NCBI GenBank assembly: GCA_015680685.1
Contig: MNCI01002337.1
Span: 64,905 to 128,904 of the forward strand
Reading direction: 5' to 3'
Source: Gnetum montanum
Lineage: Eukaryota; Streptophyta; Gnetopsida; Gnetales; Gnetaceae
DNA length: 64,000 nucleotides
Both the position numbers and the translations under genes were made by a program. The notes beneath the pieces were generated by a model. It did not search any database. It was given only the letters and a program-made list of their open reading frames with translations, and was not told the DNA's origin. Numbering within the stretch: position 1 is the first letter of the stretch; each line of letters starts with the position of its first letter. Shown piece by piece: positions 23,376 through 35,204 of the stretch.

Positions 23376-25060
23376 TACCCCCATAACTAAATGAAAACTC
23401 ATCCTCAAGTTCATTACAATAATATCGGGAAGGTATGGGATTATTGGCTCAATGGAAACTAATGGGATGACATGTGAACGGATCATCATTACAAGACACA
23501 ATAAACTAGTGTTCATGACAACAAGGGTGAACGCCTTATTACATTGACATCAGGCCTCATTTGGCAGCTTGAGAGAAGAGAGGAGAGAGAAGAAGAGAGA
23601 AGAAGTCTTGCTGCTACTAATGCCCAGATTGCATCTTTCGTTGTCCATCCATAAGCGCATCATCGGTCTTACTCCTTGCATAACTGCTTCCAGCACTGCT
23701 CCATTCCAAGTGCTCCTTCCAAATCCAGTCCCTTGGTGCATGATTACCATCTACACACACAACATAGTCTTGTATTAGCAAGGGTAGATGAATTTCAATG
23801 TGGTAATACCTTGCTTCGGTGTAAGTCCATTGGCTGAGTTTTGATATGACTGATTACGGATCTGGGAATATATAATGATGACTACCGAAGGTGTAGGGGT
23901 TAGGAGAAAATCGAAAAAATTGGGCCCTGTACCCCCATGACTAATAACCTCCGGTAGCGATAGAATGGAGAAAGAATAAGAACAAGAAAATGGATAGAAA
24001 GAGACAACTAAGAAATTGATGAAATAGATGTCAAGATGGAAATGAACAAAAGAAAATTAATTGCAAAATGTTAAGGGAAAGAATTTAATTAGTGCACCAA
24101 ATAGGAATGTCAATGGATCCTCCCCAAAGCTCATGCCCTTAATGCCCTAACAGACCCACATTCAAAAAGTTTGTAGGCTCTAGGAATGTCATTTGGAACA
24201 AGAGTTAAAGTCTTAACCATAAGAATTTACCAAAAAGAAAACAATGTATCTACCAAAATATACACTAGTGATACAACTGGCAATGAGGTGAAAATGGAGA
24301 GAAGGGTGGAGAGAAGAGGATGGAATGGAATCCCAAGAACAAGGTGGTGTACAGCCCCTTGTGTGTTTCATGATTAATGTGACATGGCAAATCTCATTCC
24401 AACTCTGGCCTCAAACCATCCACATCCAGTGACTTCACGTCAATGCACTTCACCAAACCATCCACTTGAATAACAAGAATGCTTCCGCCAAGAGCCACCA
24501 CCATTCTGATGAAACAAAGGAGAGAATGGGAAGCGAGAAGGGCCTTAGTTAGAGGGAACATTTTTGGTTCCATAACCAGTGCTTGTAGCCCAATTTTATT
24601 TCATCTAAGGGGTGTTCTTTGAATTCTCACTTTCTTTGTTTTTTTCTTCCTTCTTTTTTNCCGTACATTTCTGAGCTAAGGGAGACCATAGACTTTGTGG
24701 ATGGATGGATGAAGTGAACTCATTGCCTACCATATCAAAAGAACATACCTTAGTATCAACATTGTAACTTTAAGGTAAAAACCAAACATTAGCAATCAAT
24801 GAAAAATAGTTCATACCATCGGAAATAACACTTATTAGGTGATGAACTTACATGATGGATGACACACACAAAAAACGAAAAAGTATAACGATGTTATAAA
24901 AAAAACAAGAAAAGTTAAAGAAATTTGTAAAACAAAAACATGTAAAACAAAAACGTGTAAAACAAAAACTTGTAAAACAAAAATGTGTAAAACAAAAATA
25001 TGTAAAAAAAAACTTAAAAGAACTGAGGGCCTCCACTGATTAGCATAGGTGGCCATCTCC
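23376..25060 (-). other. Element E 3' non-coding interval
   Basis: No gene is seen. It holds a PPT-like core at about 23932 and the cross-family conserved block 24570-24635. A single N at 24660 lies inside a poly-T run. Comparison with D suggests about 250-300 bp are missing there. Confidence 0.6.
24920..25015. repeat. 16-bp minisatellite in element E
   Basis: About five to six copies of GTAAAACAAAAA plus four variable bases. Element D has about three copies at 13715-13795, and A only a decayed trace at 1505-1560. Read on the minus strand it yields a spurious repetitive Phe/Cys-rich frame. Confidence 0.75.
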
Positions 25061-25223
25061 CCCATGACTGAATGGAAAGGAAGAGACCCGAAATAATGAG
25101 CCCCTATTTGAATTTCGTAATAGTGCCCAACTTCTCCCCATTGATGTTCTTAGATTAAGGGGTGAAAGTCGATGACGCTCATACTCCAATGTGTCTATGC
25201 CTTCATTGTTAGCATGAGTTTCC

Positions 25224-25957
25224 TCAGTTCATTCCATGCATATTAGTTTTTCTCTTTCTAGTAGCTATCAACCATGGGGTGTCTACTACTAGTGTGGTTG
25301 CTACATACAGGCACCTTTGGATTTTTGTTTCTTGGGCACACTGATCACATGGAAGAAGTGTTGAACACTCTTCCATGTCATCACCCTCTGAGTCACTGTA
25401 TATGATGCATAGAACTTTATTCTTCTTGATCTTTTCATATATGTTTATCATAGATATCTGTAAGGAAAGATCGTGGACCCTAGGTACGCATCTATTGTAC
25501 TTAGCCATGGCCTTCCCATTATAATTGGGAAGCCCCCTTCGTTGTTGTTGATTTCAATCACCAGGAAATCAGCTGGATAAGACCACCCACACACAGTGGT
25601 AATAATTTCCTCCACCAATCCCAAGGGAATGGTGATGGATTGGTTTGCCAGTTCCAGTTGGATGTTGCTCTTCTTAAGTTGGGGTAGGTTCCAGGCTTGA
25701 TACATTTCTTGTGATATTAAATTGACTTCGAAACCTGAGTCAAGAAGAGCCTTATGTGGCTTGTTCCCAGTAATTTGTAGATAGATTAAGGGGCTCCCAG
25801 GGTCAAATAGCTTCCTGGGAAGGTGGCCTACCTTGATCCAGTCAGTTACGGTATGCATTAACATAACCGTATGTGTACTCTGTTGTTGGACTGAAGGGTG
25901 CTCCGAAGTGTTAGATGGTGGAGGCATGTACATCGGCTCAACCGTTTGTTGTTGCAA
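25224..25957 (-). pseudogene. Element E protease relic
   Basis: Open for 169 codons (25448-25957), with HTVTDWIKVGHLPRKLFDPG, then ALLDSGFEVNLIS (DSG kept) and IIMGRPWLSTI. A frame change near 25450-25505 passes into the conserved tail (EECSTLLPCDQCAQET). Same domain order as A. No polymerase follows. Confidence 0.82.
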
Positions 25958-26399
25958 GAGTTTGTCTGGGCTTCTGGTTCTGAAGAAAGGCCTTTTTTGT
26001 ATAGTTGTCAGAACCAGCGCCAGATTGAATATTTACAACTCTCGCAGTGTTACGTTGCTGCAGTTGAGTAGGGAGTTCCCATTGCATTGTTGGAGTAGGT
26101 TGTATGGGAACTACTGGTGGAAGAGGTGCAGATGGAGTTTGAGGATGGGATGAAGTACTCCCAAACTTGGTAGTGACATTGGGGAGTAGTGTGACCCATA
26201 GAGTCACCTGGAGAAATCAACTGCTGCACATAATAACCATAAGGATCGGGCTGCTGGTAAGGGTACTATTGTGTTATGGTGGCATCCCCCATGACTATGG
26301 GTATTGCCACTGCTAATGTTTTCCAATGGGCTATGGTGGAGTTCCACTTGGATAGTACGTTAGTGGTTGGTGTAACTGCCTTAGGTTACCTTGTGGATA

Positions 26400-28206
26400 A
26401 GGTAACCTTCAAGGTGTTTGTCGTTGGTTGAGTCTTGGATTTAGCACATACACCCCAAACTCCTATAGATGTGAGATAATTGGACAACATCCCTTAGGAT
26501 GGTCGTATTGGCAAATCTCACATCCACCATCATCATCCGTGTCAGAGTCCNNNNNNNNNNNNNNNNNNNNNNNNNNNNNNNNNNNNNNNNNNNNNNNNNN
26601 NNNNNNNNNNNNNNNNNNNNNNNNNNNNNNNNNNNNNNNNNNNNNNNNNNNNNNNNNNNNNNNNNNNNNNNNNNNNNNNNNNNNNNNNNNNNNNNNNNNN
26701 NNNNNNNNNNNNNNNNNNNNNNNNNNNNNNNNNNACTTTCCCTCTTACATAGCTCACCTTCCTCTTGTGCTACTTGTTCCAACAAGTGATGTACTTCATG
26801 GGCTCTAAGTTGTGATAGTCTCCCTTAGGCATAAGTCCCAAGGGTTCTTCTCATTTCATGCCTTAGCCCATCCATGATGTGGCGAATTTGATCCCACTAA
26901 GCGTACCCATGGCCCAGGCAACAATGTAACAATGTGTAATAGCAGGCCATGGTAGTATCCAAGGGTTTATAAGCACCTTGTTTCCATCCTTGGATCTACT
27001 TACGCAAATTGGACACTCTGGAGTACATCTAATATTTATTGTTGAAGAGTTCTAGCATCGTACTCCACCTCCTGATGGTTTCCGGTTCTAAGGACCGGTA
27101 CCAACTCTCTGCTTCCTTAGTGAGTGTCCTTGGGAACAACTTAAGTTTTTGCCACTCATTGTCTATATTTTGCAAGGCACAGGCATCGTGGAATGCCTAT
27201 AAATGATACTTCGGATCAGCGTTGTATCCCCCTTCAAAACGTGGGATATTGTTCATGTCTAAATGCTTGATCCGACTATCCTTTAGGTGCCTTGTTGGAA
27301 TCCTAACAGCCTCCGTTATGTCAAGCATACTTTGGGTTACAAGTAGGGGTCATCATGATCATCTCTTTCATGACACCTATGATGTCTACGTGGTTCCCTA
27401 CTCTCCCTACGTCCTTGCCCTTGTTCTCTCTCTCAACTTTCCCATCGAGGTCTCTTGTCTTTCTTACCCCTATCCTCACCATTATGTTCATGGTGGCTAT
27501 GCCCAGATGTGGAAGGAGAGGGTGAGTGGTGAGATGAAGGGGAAGAAGAAGGGGAACCATTGCCATGGCGATGTTTCTTACCTTCCCTTATGCTGCTTCG
27601 GCCCTAATCATTATGACGATCTAAGTGCCTATCCTTAGCATGAGTGGTTGTTCCCTCTGTGAACAGTTGGTATTCACGGGGATCAGAACTAGGGTTATGT
27701 ATCATTGATCGTAGGTTCTGATGCCTAACCTCCTCGCCATCATGAGGAGGGGAAACATCATTTGCTAAAGAACCCATTATAAGGGGTTCCTCATCTCCTA
27801 TTTCTCTAAGGACATGTGGGGCTTTGCCCTTGAAAAGTGTATGTTGTCCCTCCTAACTTAAGTCCCTCATATGTTGTGCTTCTGTGGGATGATAATCCCT
27901 CATATCAAAGTCTTCTGCAACATACTCAACAAATAATTCTATCATGCCTATCTGTGCCAAAGCACAAAAGAGCATGTTAGAGACTGATCTATCTGGGGGT
28001 AACACTATGTTACCTTGCAGATCTCTCCATCGCAACTATTTTTCTTGACGGAGGATAAAGGTAAAGTTTGGAATATACTCATCGAGATGAGTATAGACTA
28101 TCTTGTACTGTTTAGGACTTGGCTGATTTTGGTTATGTGTTTTATGTTGCCAACTGTCTCTAGTATTAGTCCTAAGTGGTGAATTACTTTTGTGAGAAGA
28201 AGACAT
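26400..28206 (-). pseudogene. Element E gag relic
   Basis: The ATG is at 28204-28206, 127 bp inside the primer site. Pieces match A and D: an ALAQIGM segment where A and D have stops, DMRDYHPTEAQ, a His/Ser/Arg-rich part, the Retrotrans_gag core (26800-27240) and a knuckle region around 26470-26540. The linker is hidden by the N run at 26551-26734. Stops and frame changes make it non-functional. Confidence 0.8.
26551..26734. other. 184-base N gap within element E gag
   Basis: The same interval in element D (about 15372-15686) is about 315 bp. The N length may therefore understate the true sequence if E matches D. Confidence 0.9.
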
Positions 28207-28332
28207 TTTTATCGGTGTGCTATTTCACCATCATATAAATTATTGTTTAATTAATTAACCCCAAAGGTTCGTTTAGGCTCATAATTATTTGAGTGCTATC
28301 CTTTATGTTCTATTCGGTGCACAAACACTTAG

Positions 28333-28350
28333 TCCCCGGCAATGGCGCCA
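28333..28350 (-). promoter_or_regulatory. Element E primer-binding site, tRNA-Asp type
   Basis: Minus strand TGGCGCCATTGCCGGGGA differs at one position from the complement of the tRNA-Asp(GUC) 3' end. It is the best-preserved site in the window. Confidence 0.9.
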
Positions 28351-28351
28351 A

Positions 28352-29342
28352 TGATGAGTGGCGAGATACCCCTACACTCAACCATATGAATATGAGCATA
28401 GCATGCACGATCCAGTTGAACTCCGTAGACTAAATGCCTACACGCCCCATGGAACACTTAGGGTTAATTATTCATTGTCTTCCTAAACTTACTTGTATTT
28501 GTCACGTTGTATGGTTAAGCAAGTCTGAGGTATATGATTTTTATGGTTTTCATGTTTTATGTCTTCTATGCTAAAGAGTGAAGGGTTGAGAAACTAATGA
28601 CTAACTCTAACTAATGCACTAAGTCTAAATTACCTAGCATCAGCATCTGTTCCCACTTACTGTACACACCCTAAACCTATGCAACCATGGCTACCAAACG
28701 CTAATCGTTACTGGGATCACCACGCGTAACACACGTGCTCAAAGTGGTCATACTGAGGCACTTAACTAGCCTAAGAGTGATGAGCATCCATTCCTTGATT
28801 ATTCGTACACATCTGTAAATGCTCGTAATCAAGTCGTACTCATCCCGCATTCTAGGAGATAAGGGTGAGAGAGAATCTAATCGCGATGAGCATCCGTTCC
28901 TTAACCATCCATACACATCCTTAAATTCTCATGATCAAGTTGTACTCATTCCGCACTACTACAAGGTAATAAATAACAGATAATAAATCCTATTCCATGC
29001 ACTGCAAGGTTTATCCGGAAAGCTCATCTTTATTGCCGTACAAAACTTGCGTTCAGGTACAATGTTTCTCGAATAAAGATCCGTTCACTTTGGGACTCCT
29101 ACTGCAGGCACATGGAAAATATTCTATCTTTGGAGTGATCAATCTGCCAGAGTTTCCCTACTTCTAGCCTATTATTTTCAAAAAAGGGAGAGCTACCTCT
29201 TATTTATAGATATGGTGGTGGACCGCAATATCGCGTATGTGATATCGCAGGGGAAGACGCGATATCGTGAGGGATGCAATATCGTGGCAGACATGATATC
29301 ACGTACATAATATCGCAGCCCATGCGATATCGCATCCCATCA
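28352..29342 (-). repeat. Element E 5' LTR
   Basis: The 991-bp LTR runs TGATGAGTGG to CCCATCA. The TATA box (minus) is at 29201-29208. About eight GATATC-like palindromes occupy 29222-29335, twice the number in the partner LTR. The 106-bp-period duplication is present here too (28779 and 28885), so it predates insertion. Confidence 0.88.
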
Positions 29343-29353
29343 TCCACTCCTAG
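29343..29353. other. Target duplication of E (TCCAC) followed by that of F (CCTAG)
   Basis: TCCAC at 29343-29347 repeats 22417-22421. CCTAG at 29349-29353 pairs with CCTAC at 36097-36101 (4 of 5 bases). Confidence 0.75.
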
Positions 29354-30346
29354 TGATGAGTAGTGGAGTAGTTCAACACCCAACCATACAAGATATGAGT
29401 GTTCACACATAGCCCAGTTGAATTCCTTAGATAAGAAAATGTAATTATGCTAGTAATTGGTTCAGAGTTCATGATTGTTATTTTCCCACATGAGTTAGTA
29501 AACATGGTGAGGTATATGATATTGATGTTGTATGGGCCATATTGATGTTGTATGGGCCATATTGAGGTATATGATATTGATGTTGTATGGGCCATATTGA
29601 TATTGAGGTAAACATGGTTCAAAGTTCATGGTTTAACTCATGGTGAGGTATATGATATTGATGTTGTATGGGCCATATTGCTCTAAGTAAACATGAAGTA
29701 AATGGAAAGTGATTCTAAGTCTAAGTAATAGTAAACAAATCTAATCTAGCCTATGCAATGAGCAGCTAATCCTGACCTTCCACTCATAGCTTGGAGTTTG
29801 TGCAATTACTACTAGGATTACCAAGTACTTCACTACTGAGTGTACCAAGTGATAGTACTACTGGGTTACCAAGCAACTACACTTAAGTGCTTGAGATCAA
29901 TTATACTCATTCCACTTAATAATAGTAATGGCAAAGTGCATAAAAAGTAAATTAGTAGTTATGAAAATAGTAAACATGAAACTAAATGAAAGTAGAAATA
30001 AAACTAAGTATTGCTACAATGATTGAAAGTAATCTCGATCTTTATTTCTAGTCATGCAATGTGTCCAAGCACATCACACTTGAATAAAGACTCTATTTAA
30101 TCACTTAACATCACACTGCAAGCACACATTGCTAAGTACTAAAAGCTAAAATCATGAAAAAAAAACTTAAAGAGTTCTACTACTATGTTAGTAAATCTAT
30201 TGTGGATCCATGCACCTAAGTGTTGCTTTTATAGGTTGGCATGCACCCCACAATATCATTTATACAATAATGTATCATGAGATTTGATATTAAATCTATG
30301 ACATTGTAGATGTGATATCATTATGGTAAAATTTTTTACTTTATCA
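29354..30346 (-). repeat. Element F 3' LTR with internal expansion
   Basis: The 993-bp LTR has tips TGATGAG and TTTATCA. It is about 100 bp longer than its partner, largely because a GGTATATGATATTGATGTTG/TATGGGCCATATTGA unit is repeated at 29516-29680. The TATA box (minus) is at 30226-30233. Three copies of the TACTGGGATTACCAAG-type motif are at about 29807-29875. Confidence 0.85.
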
Positions 30347-30579
30347 TGCCCCCACAACTAACTAAAAACTTGTCCTCAAGTTTTAAAAAATGAGGATATA
30401 GTCCCCTACAAAATTGGGAGGTAGATTTACATGACACTAACTACTCTCTACATGACTCTTGAGTGTCGTAGTGGTGTTTTACAAAAATGACACAAACATG
30501 ACATGACCAACTTTAACAAAAAAAATTTAGTGAAGCTTGATGTTACTTTATGTTGTTCCTAGTGATGGTGGCTCCTCCA
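30347..30579 (-). other. Element F polypurine tract and short non-coding stretch
   Basis: GTTGTGGGGGCA (minus) lies directly before the LTR at 30347-30358. No gene lies between it and the accessory ORF. Confidence 0.65.
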
Positions 30580-31960
30580 TTGGTTTCTTCCCCTTGTCAT
30601 TAGGCTTCTAAAATTAGTAGTAGTTCAGGAGCACCTGCAATTTCTCCTCTTTCGTTCTTGGATTGTGAACTCTCCATGCTGAAAAACCAATGTTTGATAG
30701 AGTCAACACATCCTATAGACACAACAGTTCTGGAAACATCTGTTTAGCTTTAACATACCATGTCGTAAACTATTGTCTTTCTTCTTCAAAAGCTTTGGCC
30801 TTCTCTCTTAGTTCATGGCAATCTGTTAATCTTCTAGCCAAGTTCATTACTACATCTTTTTTCCCCTGGTAGCAAACCTTAACTGCTTCTAGCTCTGAGT
30901 TTTCTACTTGAAGTTTCTATAAAGCATCTTTATAATCCACAAACTCTTTCTCGTAGAAGGAATACATGGTTGCTACATGTTGTTCAAGCTCACTTCTGGG
31001 CCTACCCACTATCAAAATGGCCAAGTTAGCACAACAAAGTTTTGCTAACCCCATGTATTCTTTTAAGTCCTCTATCCATAGGTCTTTATTTTTCACATTT
31101 ACTTTATAGGTGTGGGCCATGTTTTCCAAGATGGGTTGCCATTCTAGATTTTGAGCTAACATAGAATTAATTCTAGCCTTCACCATCTAGATCTCTTTAT
31201 CATTGATTTTTTTATACATCTTCACCTAATCATAGAAGTGTTCCTTGAGTAATTCATCCTTATTTGCCTTATTTTTTCATGTGCTAATTTTAATGGCTAA
31301 CTTCTGATGGATGGACCTCCTCCATGAAGAGGATTTTGTTTTCTCTTACAAGGTAGCTCATATCTTGTTTGTTCCTCACCGACTGTTCCCTTAGCTGGTG
31401 GATGCTCCTTTCCAAAATGTTTTTCTATTTTCTAACAGTGGTCAACCACATGCTCTCTGCAATGAGCTGTTTATTTTCCTCTTATATGATAGCAAGTGCT
31501 TTAGCAGGGGCATATGTTTGGGATTTTCTCATTAAAGCATCCCATGCTATCTTTTCTATCTCATCCTCCATATATTTATTATTCTTAAAGATGTTATTGA
31601 TCTACTCAGTTTTGAATTATGCCAACTATTTTGGTGCAATGAATTGAGTTGGATCTCTCCTTTCTACTCTCAAGGCTACAAGCTCTTCTTGTAACTAGCA
31701 AAGCTCATTCTTAGCATGCTTTGCCCTAGTTTTGGCCATGATCAATTCTTCTTGGGTGGTAATCAAATCAAACTCTATTGCAATGACATTACTAGGAATG
31801 TTGAAGAGATTTTTCATAACTTGTCCTATCTACAATAATCTATCTAACACATCTTCATGATATGCAAGAGTCATAGAAGTACTAGCTAACATTTGAGCAT
31901 CTCTAGTTCTAGAAAAATCAGCTGGTAACATAATAGATACATTGAAATATTCTTTAATAT
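30580..31960 (-). pseudogene. Element F coiled-coil accessory ORF
   Basis: Homologue of the element B ORF (6011-8250), here on the minus strand of the element and in sense with gag. An 89-codon open piece (30917-31186) and flanking frames show a Leu/Lys/Glu-rich coiled coil, with segments such as AKLCCANLAILIVGRPRSEL. The N-terminal Gln-rich and hydrophobic part found in B is mostly absent. Function unknown. It could be a second structural protein or an env-position relic, but I see no signal peptide or membrane anchor. Confidence 0.65.
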
Positions 31961-32379
31961 GATTTATGCTCACTTTTGTAGCTCACACTGCATCATGGTG
32001 CTACATGACTAGAATTGTGGCTCCTTTTCTAGATTCTTATTTTAGCTCACATGATAGAAATACTTTTGTAGCTCACACTGCATCTTATTTTATTCTCAAT
32101 GTGTTTTATTCAAAATTGATAGAAATATGTACAAGTAACATGCAAACAAAGTATGAAAATTTGTAAAAGATATTAAGAATGAAAATGATTAAAAAGAAGC
32201 AGAAAATATCAAAGAATTGCAAATGGTTTAAGAAATGGAAAAATATAAAAGAATGAAAAGATATTAAAGAATGTGGAAATTGGTAAGAAATGTTAAAAGG
32301 CATAACAAAAAATTATAAATAAAAAATAAATTGTAAAACAAAAAAATTGAAAAATGCTTATCAATTCCTTGATCATGAT

Positions 32380-33010
32380 TAGTGTCTCCCCCACAACCAA
32401 ACTCATGGGTGACTATTCAGAAAATGGACCCTAGTTCCCCTAGATCATACACTTGAGGTTTCTCACTTACCATCCTAAGTGACATAGTTTTTTGGTTATC
32501 ATCCCATGTAATCTTGATGGTAATTTAATTTTGATCATCTAAGTCCTTAGTTCCTCTTTCTATTGATGTATGATTTTGGTTTAGTATTTCCATTTGTAAA
32601 TTCTTAGTTGGGGTCATTTGCTTAGAATGGGAATTAATAAAAGGTTCAAAATGATCCAAGCACATTTTGGATAATTAAAGGTTCTTACTTTTTGTCCATT
32701 GGGTGTCTTTTGGTTTAGTGGCCCCTACTCTCTCTTTTGCATACACTTATTTTTCACATTTTTTGTGGCTTGGTGTAATGACTATGTTGACATTCTGGAA
32801 GGTTGGTTCACAACTACATTCTTCTTTTTCAGTAGTAATGCATGGAATTGCATGTCTCTCCATAGTGATAAGTTCATCTATTATGTTTTGCACTATAATG
32901 CTAATGGTTGTTGGCTCTTGCATCACATTAGGAGACATTGTTTTGGTGAGGAAGGATGTTGCACTTGGTTGGCCTTATGTTGGTTTTGATGAGCTAGTAG
33001 GTCTATGAGT
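32380..33010 (-). pseudogene. Element F remnant downstream of a deleted protease
   Basis: The minus frame (32747-32938 and neighbours) has IPCITTEKEECSCEP followed by KKCEK. This aligns loosely with the segment that follows protease in A (VPCITYNDTGCDC), while the DSG-containing core is missing. A PPT-like GGTTGTGGGGGA lies at 32384-32396. Confidence 0.5.
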
Positions 33011-33379
33011 TTTGTGCCCATGTGTGGAACCTATCCTAAGGAAAGAACATTTTCAAGACTTTTGCTAAGATTTATGAACATTATCATTTACTTGTATGTT
33101 CATAGCATAAGTGGAAGCTTTCCATTAATGTTTTGACGTCAATCCTTCCTGTGTTGTTGGTGGTGACATATGATGGAGGGAAGTATGAGAATATTGAAGA
33201 TGTTGTGGAGGATAAGAGGTTTGAGATGGTGATCCCATAGGAGATGCTATGGGTTGATGATATTTGGGAGAGTGGTAGTAGTGATTTGAGGTAGAGGAAG
33301 TAGAATCATATGGAGAAATAGGTTGTTGAACATAGTCATATAGGTCTAACTGGCAATAGGGGTATTACTAGTTTGTTGA

Positions 33380-35074
33380 TGGCATCCCCCATGACTGTGG
33401 GGTTTGCCACTATGGTTAATAATAGTGTTGAGGTTGATAAGAAATCCCACTAAAATAGTATGATTGATGGTAAGATTGTCTATAATTACCTCGTGAGTAA
33501 GGTAATTTCCTAGGCATTTGCTTTTGTATGAACTTGGGATTCAAAGCAAAAGCCCCAAACTCTTGTAGATGTAACATAACTAGGCAATAGCCCTATGGAT
33601 GGTCATATTGGCAAATGTCACATCCATCATTCTCTTCTATGATTAAGTCTATAGCCTCTTCTAGTATAGCTATTTTTCCTTTTTGCTGGTAAGTGTTCCT
33701 ACCTGCTTCTTTGTTCTTTTTCCTCTTCTTATTTTGATCACTTGATTTGTTTTGTGTCACCTTCTCCTCTATGGTTTTCACATAGGTTGTGACTTTTTCA
33801 TTCATCAACTCCCACATCTTATCTATCCTTGCTTTAAGCTCAGCAATAGACTTTTGTATTGGCAAGGTTTTTTATGAAATCACCTCATCAAGAGCTGCCT
33901 CTTTTTCCTCATCATAGATATGAATCCCTTTCTTGTGAAGAGTTGGATCTCGATTATATTCCTCTACATTCTCTTGTTTACATAGCTCTCCTTCTTCTTT
34001 TTCTACCTATTTGATTAGCCTTTATCTTTGATGGGCTTTCAATTTGAATAATTGACCCTGGGAATAAATCCCAAGGGTCTTCCTCGTTTGATTTTGAAGT
34101 TTGTTTATGATGTGGAAAAGCTACTCTTTTTGAGAGAAATCATGGCCTGGACATCTATGTAGTAATGAATAGTATCTGTCCAAGGCCTCATCCAAGGATT
34201 CATGTTTTTCTTGCCTCCATCCTTGGATTTGTTTTCTTAGGTTGGACACTCTTGCATAGGTTTGATATTTCTTGTTGAAGAGTTCCAACATTGTGGGCCA
34301 TCAATGGATTGAATTTTGTTCCAACGATCTATACCAACTTTCACCTTTGTCAACTAGTATCCTAGGAAAAAGATTAAGCTTTTACCACTCACTCTCAATG
34401 TTCTACAAGGCACATGCATCATGGAAGGCTTGTAAGTGATGTTGTGGATTAGAGTTATACCCTCCCGCAAATTCTAGGATGTTATTCATATCAAGCCTTT
34501 TGATGCAACTTTCCCTTTGATGCCTATGGAGTATTCTAACTACCTCCATTATCTACATCATGATCTTAGTAGCCAACAAGGGTTCACCATCATTAGATAT
34601 GTCATGATGATAATTTCTATTTCTATTTGTTTGATTATGACGATCTCATCCAGGATCATTTTGATGATCTTGTCTATTTCTATTTCCATCTTTGTCTTGA
34701 TCCCTTAGTGTACTCTATTTCTATGCCTACATTCATCTTCATTAGAACTAGACATGAAAGAGGAAGAGGAAGATGGGGGACTTGGAGAATCACCATGGCT
34801 ACTCTATCTCCCCCTATGGTCCATTGATTTATCTCTTCTAGGTTTGGAGGAGGCCCTAGGCCTTGAGGCCCTCCTTATTCTAGGACATACTTCATCTTCT
34901 CTAGGATCATCTGCACACTAAACATAGTTCTTACATGTAGTAAGGATCAAAATGAGCATATGAAAACCCTGCTTGAGTTTGTTCACTCTAATTTTCTTTA
35001 GTATATATCCTATCATTTCTCCTACGAGTGTTTTCATCATGTGATGCATTCTTGATCCTATGTGAAGAAGACAT
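33380..35074 (-). pseudogene. Element F gag relic
   Basis: The ATG is at 35072-35074, 112 bp from the primer site. A Retrotrans_gag-like core lies in 34020-34510. An open 90-codon stretch (33593-33865) has a charged coiled linker (KARIDKMWELMNEK) and the knuckle CDICQYDHP, then a Pro/Tyr-rich tail. Same protein family as A, D, E and G, but clearly closer to G. Confidence 0.78.
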
Positions 35075-35185
35075 GGTTTTATTTGATATGTGTGTAACCT
35101 AAATATTAATATTTTCTAAAAGATAAATAATTAATACCTTCACAATGATCATTTATAATCTATCTAATTTAGATAACTAGCATCA

Positions 35186-35203
35186 TCCCCGGAAACAGTG
35201 CCA
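35186..35203 (-). promoter_or_regulatory. Element F primer-binding site, tRNA-Asp type
   Basis: Minus strand TGGCACTGTTTCCGGGGA, recognisably the tRNA-Asp complement with three changes. Confidence 0.8.
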
Positions 35204-35204
35204 A

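Larger units (their letters stand above)
22422..29342 (-). mobile_element. Element E: non-autonomous gag-protease LTR retrotransposon, complete ends
   Basis: LTRs 22422-23375 and 28352-29342, primer site 28333-28350, minus-strand gag and protease relics, no polymerase, and a perfect 5-bp target duplication (TCCAC). It is closest to D. Two gaps interrupt it (24660 and 26551-26734). It inserted 11 bp outside the left end of element F, so it is younger than F or at least landed on F's flank. Confidence 0.9.

Noticed and set aside
24848-25065. Phe/Cys-rich ORFs as short proteins
   Set aside because: They are translations of the 16-bp GTAAAACAAAAA minisatellite.
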